Shown: positions 35,265-43,663 of the stretch, in pieces | Position numbering within the stretch: the stretch's first letter is position 1 | Layout: the number at the start of each line of letters is the position of its first letter | Origin: an uncultured Bacilli bacterium | Lineage (GTDB): Bacteria > Bacillota_I > Bacilli_A > RF39 > UBA660 | NCBI GenBank assembly: GCA_910580185.1 | Contig: CAJTWC010000004.1 | Span: 1-64,000, forward strand | DNA: 64,000 nucleotides | Reading direction: 5' to 3' | Position numbers and translations under genes: made by a program | Notes under the pieces: generated by a model | What the model was told of the DNA's origin: nothing | Seen by the model: the letters and a program-made list of their open reading frames with translations, nothing else | Databases searched by the model: none

Positions 35265-35294
35265 TTAATATAACACCTAAAAAAGAGGTGCTAT

Positions 35295-36050
35295 ATGAAA
35301 GAAGAATTTGAAAATATAATAAAAAAATTTAAAAAAATAAATAAAATAGGATATGTAAAAGGTGTTAATAATAATCTTAACAATGCCGCAGGACTTACCC
35401 TAGAAAGTTATTTAGGAAAGCCTGCTGATAGTATGTTCTTTCCTGATTACGAAGGAATAGAAGTTAAATGTACTCAAAGATTTAGTAGGTATAATATTGG
35501 ACTTTTTTCATTATCGTTTGATGGCCCTGAATTATATGAGAGTAATTATTTATTGCAAAAGTATGGTGTAAATGACGAAACATTTCAAGAAAATAAAAAG
35601 CTTATCGCTACTTTAAAACTAAATAAAAAGGTTTTAGTTAATGATAAATATTATTTTGAGTTTAAAATTGATTATAAAAAAGAAATGTTATATATAAGTA
35701 TATATAATATTGATATGGTACACCTAGAAGATAGGGCATTCATCTATTTTGATTCGTTAGAAAAAAGATTAAATGTTAAACTAAAAAAATTAGCATTATT
35801 TTACGCAAGTAAGAAAAAGATAGAAGATAATTTATTTTTTAGATATTATAAATTAGAGTGTTATAAATATAAGGGAATAAACGCCTTTTTAGAAGCGTTA
35901 GAAACTGGTGCTGTAGCGGCATCCTTAGTATTAAGATTTTCAAGAAGCAAAGAAACGTTGGGAAAAAATAGAAATAAAAATATTCAATTTTCTATAAAAA
36001 AGAATAGTGTAGAAAAACTTTTTGATAAAATATATTCGTATGAAAGTTAA
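35295..36050 (+). CDS. MvaI/BcnI-family restriction-endonuclease-like protein
   Basis: 251 residues. The N-terminal half matches the MvaI/BcnI (MutH-related) nuclease fold: NNLNNAAGLTLESYLGKPAD near residue 25, then FFPDYEGIEVKCTQRF near 50, giving the D...ExK metal-binding set. The family includes monomeric nicking enzymes that cut strands one at a time. No methyltransferase gene lies within the window on either side, so it is an orphan: a repair-type nickase, a solitary restriction enzyme or a mobile remnant. It sits right beside the tRNA pair and the broken tRNA copy, a common landing place for mobile DNA. RBS AAAGAGGTG precedes ATG. Confidence 0.7.
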   Translation: MKEEFENIIKKFKKINKIGYVKGVNNNLNNAAGLTLESYLGKPADSMFFPDYEGIEVKCTQRFSRYNIGLFSLSFDGPELYESNYLLQKYGVNDETFQENKKLIATLKLNKKVLVNDKYYFEFKIDYKKEMLYISIYNIDMVHLEDRAFIYFDSLEKRLNVKLKKLALFYASKKKIEDNLFFRYYKLECYKYKGINAFLEALETGAVAASLVLRFSRSKETLGKNRNKNIQFSIKKNSVEKLFDKIYSYES

Positions 36051-36120
36051 AATTAGTAAATTTAATGAGTTATGATATGATATAATATAATGGAATCTTT
36101 AGTATGTGTAGGTGTTTGCT

Positions 36121-36918
36121 ATGAATGTTTATAAGGCGTTAAATGAAATAACAGAATATATAGATGAAAATATAGAATATAAAATTGATTACGAAGAACT
36201 TGGAAAAATTATGGGCGTTAATACATACACTATGCAAAGAATATTTTCTTTACTTGTCAATATTTCTTTAGCAGACTATATAAGAAAAAGGCGTTTATCA
36301 AACGCAGGCTATGATTTATATAATACTGATTCAAGGGTTATGGACATCGCAGTAAAGTATGGTTATGAAAATGCTACATCTTTCTCAAGAGCCTTTGAAT
36401 TATTTCATGGAATAAAGCCTAGTAAGGTTAATAATACTAGTAAATTAAAAAACTTTCCTAGAATTCTTTTTGATGAAAATATAAAAACAACCAAAACGAT
36501 AGAATATAAAGTAATTGAATTAGAAGAGATGACTTTATATGGTATTGGAATAAAAACCAGTAATGCTATAATAAAAAGGGATGCCCCAGAGTTTTTTGAA
36601 AAAATGAATAAAAAATATTCATCAATATGTGGAGATATTAAATATGGAATGATAACTTATGATTATAATGATCGTGAGGAATGTAATGGCTATTATGTTT
36701 TATTTGATGTTAAAACAGAAGAATTTGAAAAGGTAGTAATTCCTGCTAGTAAATGGTTGGTATTTAGAATTAATTCTAGGGAATCTAAAGATATTCAAGA
36801 TATGTCTGATAACTTTTACTTGGAATTTTTACCGAGTTGTAAATATAATTTAAGAAATATTCCGGAATTGGAGTACTATCATGATGGAGTAACTGATTTT
36901 TTGGTACCAATATATTAA
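36121..36918 (+). CDS. AraC-family transcriptional regulator with GyrI-like effector domain
   Basis: 265 residues. The N-terminal AraC double HTH covers about 1-100 (LGKIMGVNTYTMQRIFSLLVN and the second-HTH signature VMDIAVKYGYENATSFSRAFELFHGIKPSKV). The rest is a GyrI/Rob-like small-molecule-binding domain ending YYHDGVTDFLVPIY. Such regulators often sense drugs or amphipathic compounds. ATG 36121 is preferred with TAGGTG upstream. It is monocistronic, with a terminator at 36917, so its target is not evident. Confidence 0.9.
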   Translation: MNVYKALNEITEYIDENIEYKIDYEELGKIMGVNTYTMQRIFSLLVNISLADYIRKRRLSNAGYDLYNTDSRVMDIAVKYGYENATSFSRAFELFHGIKPSKVNNTSKLKNFPRILFDENIKTTKTIEYKVIELEEMTLYGIGIKTSNAIIKRDAPEFFEKMNKKYSSICGDIKYGMITYDYNDREECNGYYVLFDVKTEEFEKVVIPASKWLVFRINSRESKDIQDMSDNFYLEFLPSCKYNLRNIPELEYYHDGVTDFLVPIY

Positions 36919-36953
36919 ACTGACAAAATAGATTATCTAAATGTCAGTTTTTT
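36917..36953 (+). terminator. Terminator after araC-type gene
   Basis: AAACTGACA / TGTCAGTTT, T6. Confidence 0.9.
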
Positions 36954-36994
36954 ATTTTCGTGTTATGGTATGATTTTAATGGTGATTAGCAGTT

Positions 36995-38845
36995 ATGGTA
37001 TCAAGTGAGATATATTTAGCACAAAAGTTTGTAACAAAAGAATCATGGGATGAACTTATTAAAATTATATCTAAATATAATGGTATATTTAGAAAATGGA
37101 AATTAATAATAAAAAATGATAAAAATACCATTAGGTATTTTGTACAAACAAAATGTGCTTTACCAGCTACAATTGGAAAAAACAGTTCATTTTTATTGAA
37201 AGAATATGATATACCTATTTTACCAAATACGAAATCTTTATTTCCTTTTTTTATTGATTTAACAAGTAATGTTATAGATATTATAAATTATTGTGAAATA
37301 AAAAATAAAGGAAGTTTAGAATTTATAGAGATAAATTTCAGAAAGCTGTCTGAAGATAAAATAATTTCTAATGTATATATGTATTTAAATAATCAAAAAA
37401 ATATAAAGAAATATAATATAATTCTAGGTTTGCCAGTTTTCATTTTATCAGTTGATTTTGAAAAAAATAAAAGATACTTTTACAAAAGCACACCTAAATA
37501 TTTAGATATTAGTAAAACTATTCATTTGTTAGATAGTAACTCATCATCATCAATTTTGAGAGTTGATACTTTTCCTTATTTACAAGGTGAATTTTATTTA
37601 AAGCAAGCTAATTATAATTTTGATAAGCATTCTATTATATTTGGCTCGAGTGGTTGCGGTAAATCTAAGTTTATTAGTTTATTAATTAATAACATTAATA
37701 AAAATTTGGATTTTAAACAAAGATATAAAGTAGTGGTTATAGACCCTCATGCTGCTTTGGAAAATGATATTGGTGGAATCGGTAAGGTAATTGATTTTAA
37801 AACCCAATTGGATAGTATAGATTTATTTATTAATAAAGATGATGATGTAGTATCATCTACTGAGCTTCTTTTGGAATTATTTAAGTCTTTAATTGCTGAT
37901 CAATATAATTCAAAGCTAGAAAGAGTTTTAAGGCATGCTATTCATGTTTTATTGGTAAATGAATCTTTTAATTTTAGTAATCTTAGAAAAGTTATTTTAG
38001 ATTTGCAATATAGAAACGAATTAATAAAAAAATTAAAGTATGTATTACCTAGCAGTGTAATTGACTTTTTTCTATCAGATTTTAATGAATTAAAGACTAG
38101 GTCATATACTGAAGCTATATCTCCTATAATTGGTTTTATCGATGAGATGGAGATGATTCCTGTTTTTAATGATCAATTATATGGTAATAATCTAAAGGAT
38201 ACGATAAAGGATAATTTTTTGACATTATTTTCTCTTGATAGAACTAAACTTGGTGATAAGGTTACAAAGACTATTTCAGGACTTGTTATGCAGCAGTTAC
38301 TTACTTTAATTCAAAGTTATGAAGTAAATGAACATATTATTTTTATAGTAGATGAAGTAGCAGTAGTAGAAAATCCAATTCTATGTAGATTTTTATCCGA
38401 GGCCAGAAAATATAATTTATCTCTTGTTTTAGCGGGTCAGTATTTTAATCAAATAACACCAACTTTAAAAAATGCTATTTTTGCGAATGTAATAAATTAT
38501 TATATATTTAGAGTTTCAAGGTTGGACGCAAATATTTTGGTAGAAAATTTTAATATGAAAATACCATTAGATGATACAAAGGAAAAGAAGATAAAATTAT
38601 TAACAGAATTAAATAATAGAGAGTGTATTGTTAGAGTATCCTCTAATGGAATATTACTTCCAGCATTTAAAGCGAATACTATTAACTTTGAGAGTATACC
38701 AAGAGTTAAAAATAATGTTATTATTGGTGAAAAAACTAAAAAGAAAAATAATAACGCTAAAAAATCTTTTTCCATTAATGCAAATGTTAGTTTGAAAGAT
38801 ATTTTAATATCTAATTCATCTAGTAGAAAGGTTGTGAGAAGATGA
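36995..38845 (+). CDS. HerA/VirB4-type P-loop ATPase
   Basis: 616 residues. The N-terminal 210 are a poorly conserved domain. Then come Walker A FGSSGCGKSKFISLL near residue 217, DPHAALENDIGG near 250 (typical of HerA/TraG-like hexameric motors, where DPH follows the second strand), Walker B HIIFIVDEVAVV near 447 and a sensor-like LAGQYFNQITPTL near 485. DNA-pumping or translocating ATPases of HerA, FtsK and VirB4/VirD4 type share this layout. No other conjugation gene is nearby. It ends in a TGA overlapping the next ATG (ATGA), so the two are translationally coupled. The RBS is weak. Confidence 0.75.
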   Translation: MVSSEIYLAQKFVTKESWDELIKIISKYNGIFRKWKLIIKNDKNTIRYFVQTKCALPATIGKNSSFLLKEYDIPILPNTKSLFPFFIDLTSNVIDIINYCEIKNKGSLEFIEINFRKLSEDKIISNVYMYLNNQKNIKKYNIILGLPVFILSVDFEKNKRYFYKSTPKYLDISKTIHLLDSNSSSSILRVDTFPYLQGEFYLKQANYNFDKHSIIFGSSGCGKSKFISLLINNINKNLDFKQRYKVVVIDPHAALENDIGGIGKVIDFKTQLDSIDLFINKDDDVVSSTELLLELFKSLIADQYNSKLERVLRHAIHVLLVNESFNFSNLRKVILDLQYRNELIKKLKYVLPSSVIDFFLSDFNELKTRSYTEAISPIIGFIDEMEMIPVFNDQLYGNNLKDTIKDNFLTLFSLDRTKLGDKVTKTISGLVMQQLLTLIQSYEVNEHIIFIVDEVAVVENPILCRFLSEARKYNLSLVLAGQYFNQITPTLKNAIFANVINYYIFRVSRLDANILVENFNMKIPLDDTKEKKIKLLTELNNRECIVRVSSNGILLPAFKANTINFESIPRVKNNVIIGEKTKKKNNNAKKSFSINANVSLKDILISNSSSRKVVRR

Positions 38846-39540
38846 GTGATAAAAATACTTTGGATGTCATTAACAAAATATTTGTAAGTGTATTTGATAA
38901 TCAAAATAAATATAGTTTAGATGAGATACTTGAGAAATTTGCGTTCGATGTGAAACTTCCCAATGAAGTTAGAGATTCTACTACCAATGAAATAACGTGG
39001 GCATCTTCTATAAATAGTAGTAGGTTTATAACATTAGATAATATGGAAAAAAAAGATGCTGCTGATGGTTGGATGCTTCCAAAACAAGAAATTAAAAGTT
39101 TACAAGATGTAATTGATATTTGGAACACGGTTAATTTAACTACAACTGAAAGATGTTATGATTCTATAAACGTTGCTAAGAGTGATACAATTTATGGCTG
39201 TGAAAACGTTTACCGATCTACTGATTGTAATGATTCTAAAAATATTGTTTTTTGTGATTCGTGTGGTGCGTGTGAATTCGTTTTAGCATCCCAAAGATCT
39301 GGAAATTGTAATTTTTGTATAAGAACAGATGATTCTAAAGATTGTAGTAACAGCTATAACGTTATATGTTCTAGTAAAATCATTAATTCATTATTTATAC
39401 AAGATTGTTTTGATTTATATGAATGTATGTTTTGTTCTCATATTGCAAGTGCAAAGTTTTGTATTGCAAATATGCAGTTTGAACAAGAAGAATATTATGA
39501 GATAAAAAAAGCAATCATTAGTTGGATTTTAAGCTCTTAA
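38842..39540 (+). CDS. Cys-rich beta-helix-like partner of the HerA/VirB4-like ATPase
   Basis: 232 residues. The first 105 are mixed. The last 125 contain about 16 Cys arranged in short repeats with Ser, Asp and Asn at turns (CYDSINV, IYGCENVYRSTDCNDSKNIVFCDSCGAC, NFCIRTDDSKDCSNSYNVIC, LYECMFC). The regular 9-11-residue spacing resembles a right-handed beta helix with a Cys ladder, as in hexa- or pentapeptide-repeat proteins, or a metal-binding stack. No signal peptide. It is coupled to the ATPase by a 4-base overlap and ends at a terminator, so the pair is a self-contained two-gene unit. The family was not recognised. Confidence 0.6.
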   Translation: MSDKNTLDVINKIFVSVFDNQNKYSLDEILEKFAFDVKLPNEVRDSTTNEITWASSINSSRFITLDNMEKKDAADGWMLPKQEIKSLQDVIDIWNTVNLTTTERCYDSINVAKSDTIYGCENVYRSTDCNDSKNIVFCDSCGACEFVLASQRSGNCNFCIRTDDSKDCSNSYNVICSSKIINSLFIQDCFDLYECMFCSHIASAKFCIANMQFEQEEYYEIKKAIISWILSS

Positions 39541-39570
39541 TAAAACCAAGATTAAATATGCTTGGTTTTA
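39541..39570 (+). terminator. Terminator after the ATPase/Cys-rich pair
   Basis: TAAAACCAAG / CTTGGTTTTA, a perfect 10-bp stem. Confidence 0.9.
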
Positions 39571-39627
39571 TTATTTTATAAATTATGTTAAAATTATATA
39601 TAGTAAAGATATTTTTGGAAGGTAGTT

Positions 39628-40161
39628 ATGAAAATTTATATAGTAAGGCATAGGCAAACTAAATCAAATGTAGGAAATAAGTTGTTAGGGGGAACTGACG
39701 AAGATATAAATGATGTAGGAAAGTTGCAAGCTAAAAAGGCAAAGGAAATTTTACGTAATGCTAAAATAGATATTTATTTTACATCACCACTTAAAAGAAC
39801 TAAGCATACGGCTTCTATTATATGTGAAGATAATGTTCCTATTATAATTGATGAAAGATTAGAAGAAAGAGGATTTGGAGTGCTTGAAGGTGGAGCTCAT
39901 AATGGAAAGTACACTCATGATTTTTGGGATTTTTATTTAAATAAGAATGAATATGGTGTAGAACCATTGCAATGTTTATTTTCTAGAACTAAATCATTTT
40001 TAGAGTATTTAAAGAAAAACTATATGGATAAGAACGTTTTAATAGTTAGTCACGCTGCCACTATTAGGGCAATACATTTTAATATTATAGGATTTAATAA
40101 AAATACAAACATGCTATCTTTTATACCAGATAATGGGAAAATTTTTGAGTACGATATTTAG
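39628..40161 (+). CDS. Histidine phosphatase (phosphoglycerate-mutase-like)
   Basis: 177 residues of the histidine-phosphatase superfamily. The catalytic His is in IVRHRQTKSN (usually RHGxT; here RHRQT), with FTSPLKRTKHTA near residue 50, the acid LEERGFGVLEG near 78 and the second His in LIVSHAATIRA near 140. Substrate unknown; small phosphosugars or nucleotides are typical. It is followed within 10 bases by the HAD gene and probably heads the operon to 43591. Confidence 0.85.
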   Translation: MKIYIVRHRQTKSNVGNKLLGGTDEDINDVGKLQAKKAKEILRNAKIDIYFTSPLKRTKHTASIICEDNVPIIIDERLEERGFGVLEGGAHNGKYTHDFWDFYLNKNEYGVEPLQCLFSRTKSFLEYLKKNYMDKNVLIVSHAATIRAIHFNIIGFNKNTNMLSFIPDNGKIFEYDI

Positions 40162-40171
40162 GAGTAGAATT

Positions 40172-40900
40172 ATGAAAAAAGTAAAGAAAGTAATTATATC
40201 AGATTTTGATGATACGTTATACGTCAACAATAAAATAAGTGATAAAGATATAAAAAGCATTGATAAATTTAGAGAAGCAGGAAATTTATTTGTTATAGCA
40301 ACCGGTTCTTCTTATACATCTTTTTTAAGAAAATTAGGAAATTCGAAATTAAATTATGATTATTTAATAGTAAACCATGGTAGTACCATTTTTAAAGAAA
40401 ATAATATTATGTTTAATGAGGTATTGGATTTTAATATCTTAAAAGAAATAGTGAAAAAATACAACTTGGAAGATAATAATAATTATACCCTTGTTAAAAA
40501 TACTTTAGGGAATTTCTTTTCTACTGCAAGGGAAGGATTGGTTAAACCTTACACAAAAAACATAACAAAAATTCACTTAGAATTTACTGATGAAAATTTT
40601 AAGAAAGAATTTGGTTACTTAAAGGCAAACTATGGTGAGAAAATAAATATATATGAAATATCTAGTAATAATTTAGAAATAATATCTAGTAAAGCAAGCA
40701 AATTAATAGCAATCGAAAAAGTATTGAATGAAGAAAAAATTAACATTAGTAACGTATACGCGATTGGCGATGGAAATAGTGATATAGAAATGATAAAAAA
40801 ATATAATGGGTATGCTATGAACTCTTCGGTTTTTGAACTAAAGAAATATTGTATTAAAGAAGTAAGTAGTGTATCTGAGTTAATAAAGGATTTATTATGA
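40172..40900 (+). CDS. HAD-superfamily phosphatase, Cof type
   Basis: 242 residues: IISDFDDTLYVNNKIS (DxD motif I), TGSSYTSF (motif II, T/S), Lys in SSKASKLIAIEKVL (motif III) and AIGDGNSDIEMIK (motif IV), with a C2B cap. Cof-type HADs act on sugar phosphates and pyridoxal phosphate. ATG 40172 follows TAGGAG; the frame opens upstream inside the phosphatase gene. The end overlaps the MFS start by 4 bases (ATGA). Confidence 0.9.
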   Translation: MKKVKKVIISDFDDTLYVNNKISDKDIKSIDKFREAGNLFVIATGSSYTSFLRKLGNSKLNYDYLIVNHGSTIFKENNIMFNEVLDFNILKEIVKKYNLEDNNNYTLVKNTLGNFFSTAREGLVKPYTKNITKIHLEFTDENFKKEFGYLKANYGEKINIYEISSNNLEIISSKASKLIAIEKVLNEEKINISNVYAIGDGNSDIEMIKKYNGYAMNSSVFELKKYCIKEVSSVSELIKDLL

Positions 40901-42090
40901 AAAAGAATTATTGTAGCTTATTATTAATTAGGGTACTTAAAAATACTATTCAAATATTTATTGATAGTTTCTTTGTTTTATATTTTATGCAATTATCAAA
41001 TGATAATATAATGGCACTTGGTACGTATAATTTATTCCTTTATACTGCTTTAATTATGGTTATATTTTTAATTAGGAATCTATTAAAAAAGAAAAATAGA
41101 ATTTATCTGCTTAGAGCAGGAATGATTTTTAATTTTTTGTTTTTTCTTCTTATCATTTTGTTAAATAAAAATATGATTAAGTATGCGCCATTATTAGGAA
41201 TTATATATGGTTTTGAAGAGGGATTATTTTTTTCTATATTTAATGTGTATGAAAGTACGATAGAAAAGAAAAAACTTGCTAAATATTCAGGAACATACAC
41301 TGCTTTAAATTCTATTTTATCTATTGTTATACCAATTATTTTTGGCTCCGTTATGAGCTTTAAAGGGTTTGAAAAATGTACCATGATAGTTTTGGTGTTA
41401 GTATTAATAAAATTGATTTTAACGTTTATTTATTCTGATGAAAACGTACCTAAAGCAAATAAAATTAACTTGAAAAAGTATTTTAAACTAATAAAAAGAA
41501 ATAAGGAACTTTTAGATGGCCATATGGCGTCATTTACAAACGGATTAACGTATGGAGGTGCATTTAACTTACTTATAACTATATACATAATAAAGGTGTT
41601 TAAAACAGGTTTTAGTTTAGGTATTTTAACATCGATATTTTCTTTAATTACAGCTTTAGCTAGTGTTATATTTGCAAATTATATAAGTAGGAAAAAATAT
41701 AAAAATTTGATTATAATTTGTAATGGATTAACCATTGCTATTTTGATATTAATGGTTGTTAAATGTAATCCGATAACGATTATAATATTTAATTTTGTTC
41801 AATCTTTTGCAAAAACTTATTCTACTTTAATTAATACTAATAATGCTATAATTTTATCCCAGAGAAAAGAGGTAAAAGATAAGTATAAGGAAGAGTACTA
41901 CATGACTCATGAGATGTTTACATATGTGGGAAGACTTATAAGTTATACTGTCTTTTGTACGTTAGCGTTTGCAAATACGGAGTTTAAGACTAATGTGATA
42001 ATGTTAATATTCATAATATTTATGATACTTCGAACCATATTTCAAATTAGATTACAAAATTGTGCTATTAAGGAGGATAAAAAATTATGA
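40897..42090 (+). CDS. MFS-type membrane transporter
   Basis: 397 residues with about 11-12 hydrophobic helices and a short central loop near residue 195. The first helices include RVLKNTIQIFIDSFFVLYFM; KKKNRIYLLRAGMIFNFLFF marks the cytosolic MFS loop between helices 2 and 3. Substrate unknown. It overlaps both neighbours by 4 bases, so it is a fixed part of the HAD-MFS-SGNH-Ppx unit. Confidence 0.85.
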   Translation: MKKNYCSLLLIRVLKNTIQIFIDSFFVLYFMQLSNDNIMALGTYNLFLYTALIMVIFLIRNLLKKKNRIYLLRAGMIFNFLFFLLIILLNKNMIKYAPLLGIIYGFEEGLFFSIFNVYESTIEKKKLAKYSGTYTALNSILSIVIPIIFGSVMSFKGFEKCTMIVLVLVLIKLILTFIYSDENVPKANKINLKKYFKLIKRNKELLDGHMASFTNGLTYGGAFNLLITIYIIKVFKTGFSLGILTSIFSLITALASVIFANYISRKKYKNLIIICNGLTIAILILMVVKCNPITIIIFNFVQSFAKTYSTLINTNNAIILSQRKEVKDKYKEEYYMTHEMFTYVGRLISYTVFCTLAFANTEFKTNVIMLIFIIFMILRTIFQIRLQNCAIKEDKKL

Positions 42091-42695
42091 AAGATGCTAA
42101 TATTTTGATTTTTGGAGATAGCATAACATATGGTGTATATGATGAGGAACTAGGTGGATTTGTAAACCGTTTGAAGTTAGACTTAGAACGTGATTATAAA
42201 CATTATTATAATGTTTATAATTTAGGAGTGCCTGGTTCAAATACAAATGATTTGTTAAATAGATTTGAAAATGAGTGTAAAGCGAGATTGGACGACACTC
42301 TTAAAACTATAATTATATTTTTTATAGGAATTAATGATAGTAGTTATAAAAATGGTGGTCAAAATATTAAAATTGGTGATTATAAAAATAATATATCTAT
42401 GTTAATTAATAAAGCAAAAATGTTTAGTAATAAAATTATGTTTTTGGGCTTAACTAACGTAGATGAATCAAAGACTACTCCGGTAAATTGGGATAATAAT
42501 TTGTATTATTATAATGATTCAATAAGAGTTTATGATGATGTTTTAAAAGAAACGTGCGAAAAAGAAAATGCGTTGTATTTGGATTTATCAGATGCAGTTA
42601 CAAAAGGTGAGTTATCTGACGGATTACATCCTAATGCTAATGGACATAAAAAAATAGAAAAAAAGATAATTAAAGTGTTAAAGGAGATTTTATAA
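42087..42695 (+). CDS. SGNH/GDSL-family hydrolase
   Basis: 202 residues. Block I IFGDSITYGVYDE has the catalytic Ser; block II Gly is in YNLGVPGSNTNDLL; block III FFIGINDSS has the Asn; block V DGLHPNANGHKKI has the Asp-His pair. No signal peptide, so it is cytosolic. Likely an esterase on a small metabolite. RBS AAGGAGG lies inside the MFS gene. Confidence 0.92.
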   Translation: MKDANILIFGDSITYGVYDEELGGFVNRLKLDLERDYKHYYNVYNLGVPGSNTNDLLNRFENECKARLDDTLKTIIIFFIGINDSSYKNGGQNIKIGDYKNNISMLINKAKMFSNKIMFLGLTNVDESKTTPVNWDNNLYYYNDSIRVYDDVLKETCEKENALYLDLSDAVTKGELSDGLHPNANGHKKIEKKIIKVLKEIL

Positions 42696-43591
42696 TGAAA
42701 GAATATTATATAGATTTAGGTTCATCAACAATTAAAGTATATGAGTATAAAGATAAATTAATTTTGTTAGAAGAGCATACTATATATTTTAAAGATGATT
42801 TTGATTCTGAAAAAGGAATATGTAAGAAAAATTTAGATGAACTTTTAGAATATTTTAAAGAATTAAAGAAAAAATATGATTTTAAATATGAAAATACCCA
42901 TATTTATGTTACTGGTATATTTAGAAATTTAAGTTATGAGAGAAAACAAGAATTAGTAAAATTATTTAATAATGATTTTGATTTACACTTTAACATAATA
43001 AGTCATGGTATAGAAAATTATTATTTAGCTAAAGCAATGCAAAATGATTATAATGATAAAAAAGTATTAATAATAAATATGGGTGGAAAAACAACTGAGT
43101 TAGTTTCGTTTAAAGGAAAAGAAATTATTGATACCCAAAATTTAAATGTTGGTGTTGCTGACATGCTAAATAACTTTGATAAAGTAAACGAACCATTTAG
43201 TGGAAATACTGTAGAAGAAATGTGTGATTTCGCTATGAAAAGGTTAAAAAATCTTAACTTAGATAATGATTATGATTGTGCTATTTTTACTGGTGGTGAA
43301 GAGCGATTTGAACTCTTAACTAAGTTTAATTTGGTTGATAACACGTTATTTAATGATGGTATTCATAAATACATGGTAAGTTTAGAAGATTATATAAAAG
43401 GAACAGGAAAAGTATTTTATGATATTTCATTAGAAGATTTATATAAGCTTATGCCTTCTAATCCAAAGTGGATGAATGGAGCCAGAGCAGGAGCTATATT
43501 ACCACTTGCCTTATTTAAAAAATCAAATGTTAAGTGGGTTATACCATCTGATTTAAATTTAATAAATGGTGTTATAAATGATTTGAAGTAG
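42695..43591 (+). CDS. Ppx/GppA-like ASKHA-fold phosphatase
   Basis: 298 residues with an actin-like ATPase fold: phosphate-1 loop YIDLGSSTIKVYEY at the start, YVTGIFRNLS near 70, ISHGIENYYLAKAM near 100 and phosphate-2 loop LIINMGGKTTELVSF near 127, then a late GGEERFELL (adenosine-like motif). Exopolyphosphatase/pppGpp phosphatases have this order, but the protein is short and divergent, so the substrate could be another polyphosphorylated or diphosphate compound. Its ATG shares one base with the SGNH stop. Confidence 0.75.
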   Translation: MKEYYIDLGSSTIKVYEYKDKLILLEEHTIYFKDDFDSEKGICKKNLDELLEYFKELKKKYDFKYENTHIYVTGIFRNLSYERKQELVKLFNNDFDLHFNIISHGIENYYLAKAMQNDYNDKKVLIINMGGKTTELVSFKGKEIIDTQNLNVGVADMLNNFDKVNEPFSGNTVEEMCDFAMKRLKNLNLDNDYDCAIFTGGEERFELLTKFNLVDNTLFNDGIHKYMVSLEDYIKGTGKVFYDISLEDLYKLMPSNPKWMNGARAGAILPLALFKKSNVKWVIPSDLNLINGVINDLK

Positions 43592-43663
43592 CACTTTACA
43601 CTTTTATTTTATATGATTATAAAATCACTTGAATTGTTATATAATTAAAATAGGAGGTATGTC

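Noticed and set aside
36995..39540. Part of a complete conjugative or type IV secretion cluster
   Set aside because: No relaxase, coupling protein, VirB6-like channel or pilus gene is within the window.
39628..39660. Histidine phosphatase inactive because RHG is RHR
   Set aside because: The catalytic His and the second His are intact; the Gly position varies in the superfamily.
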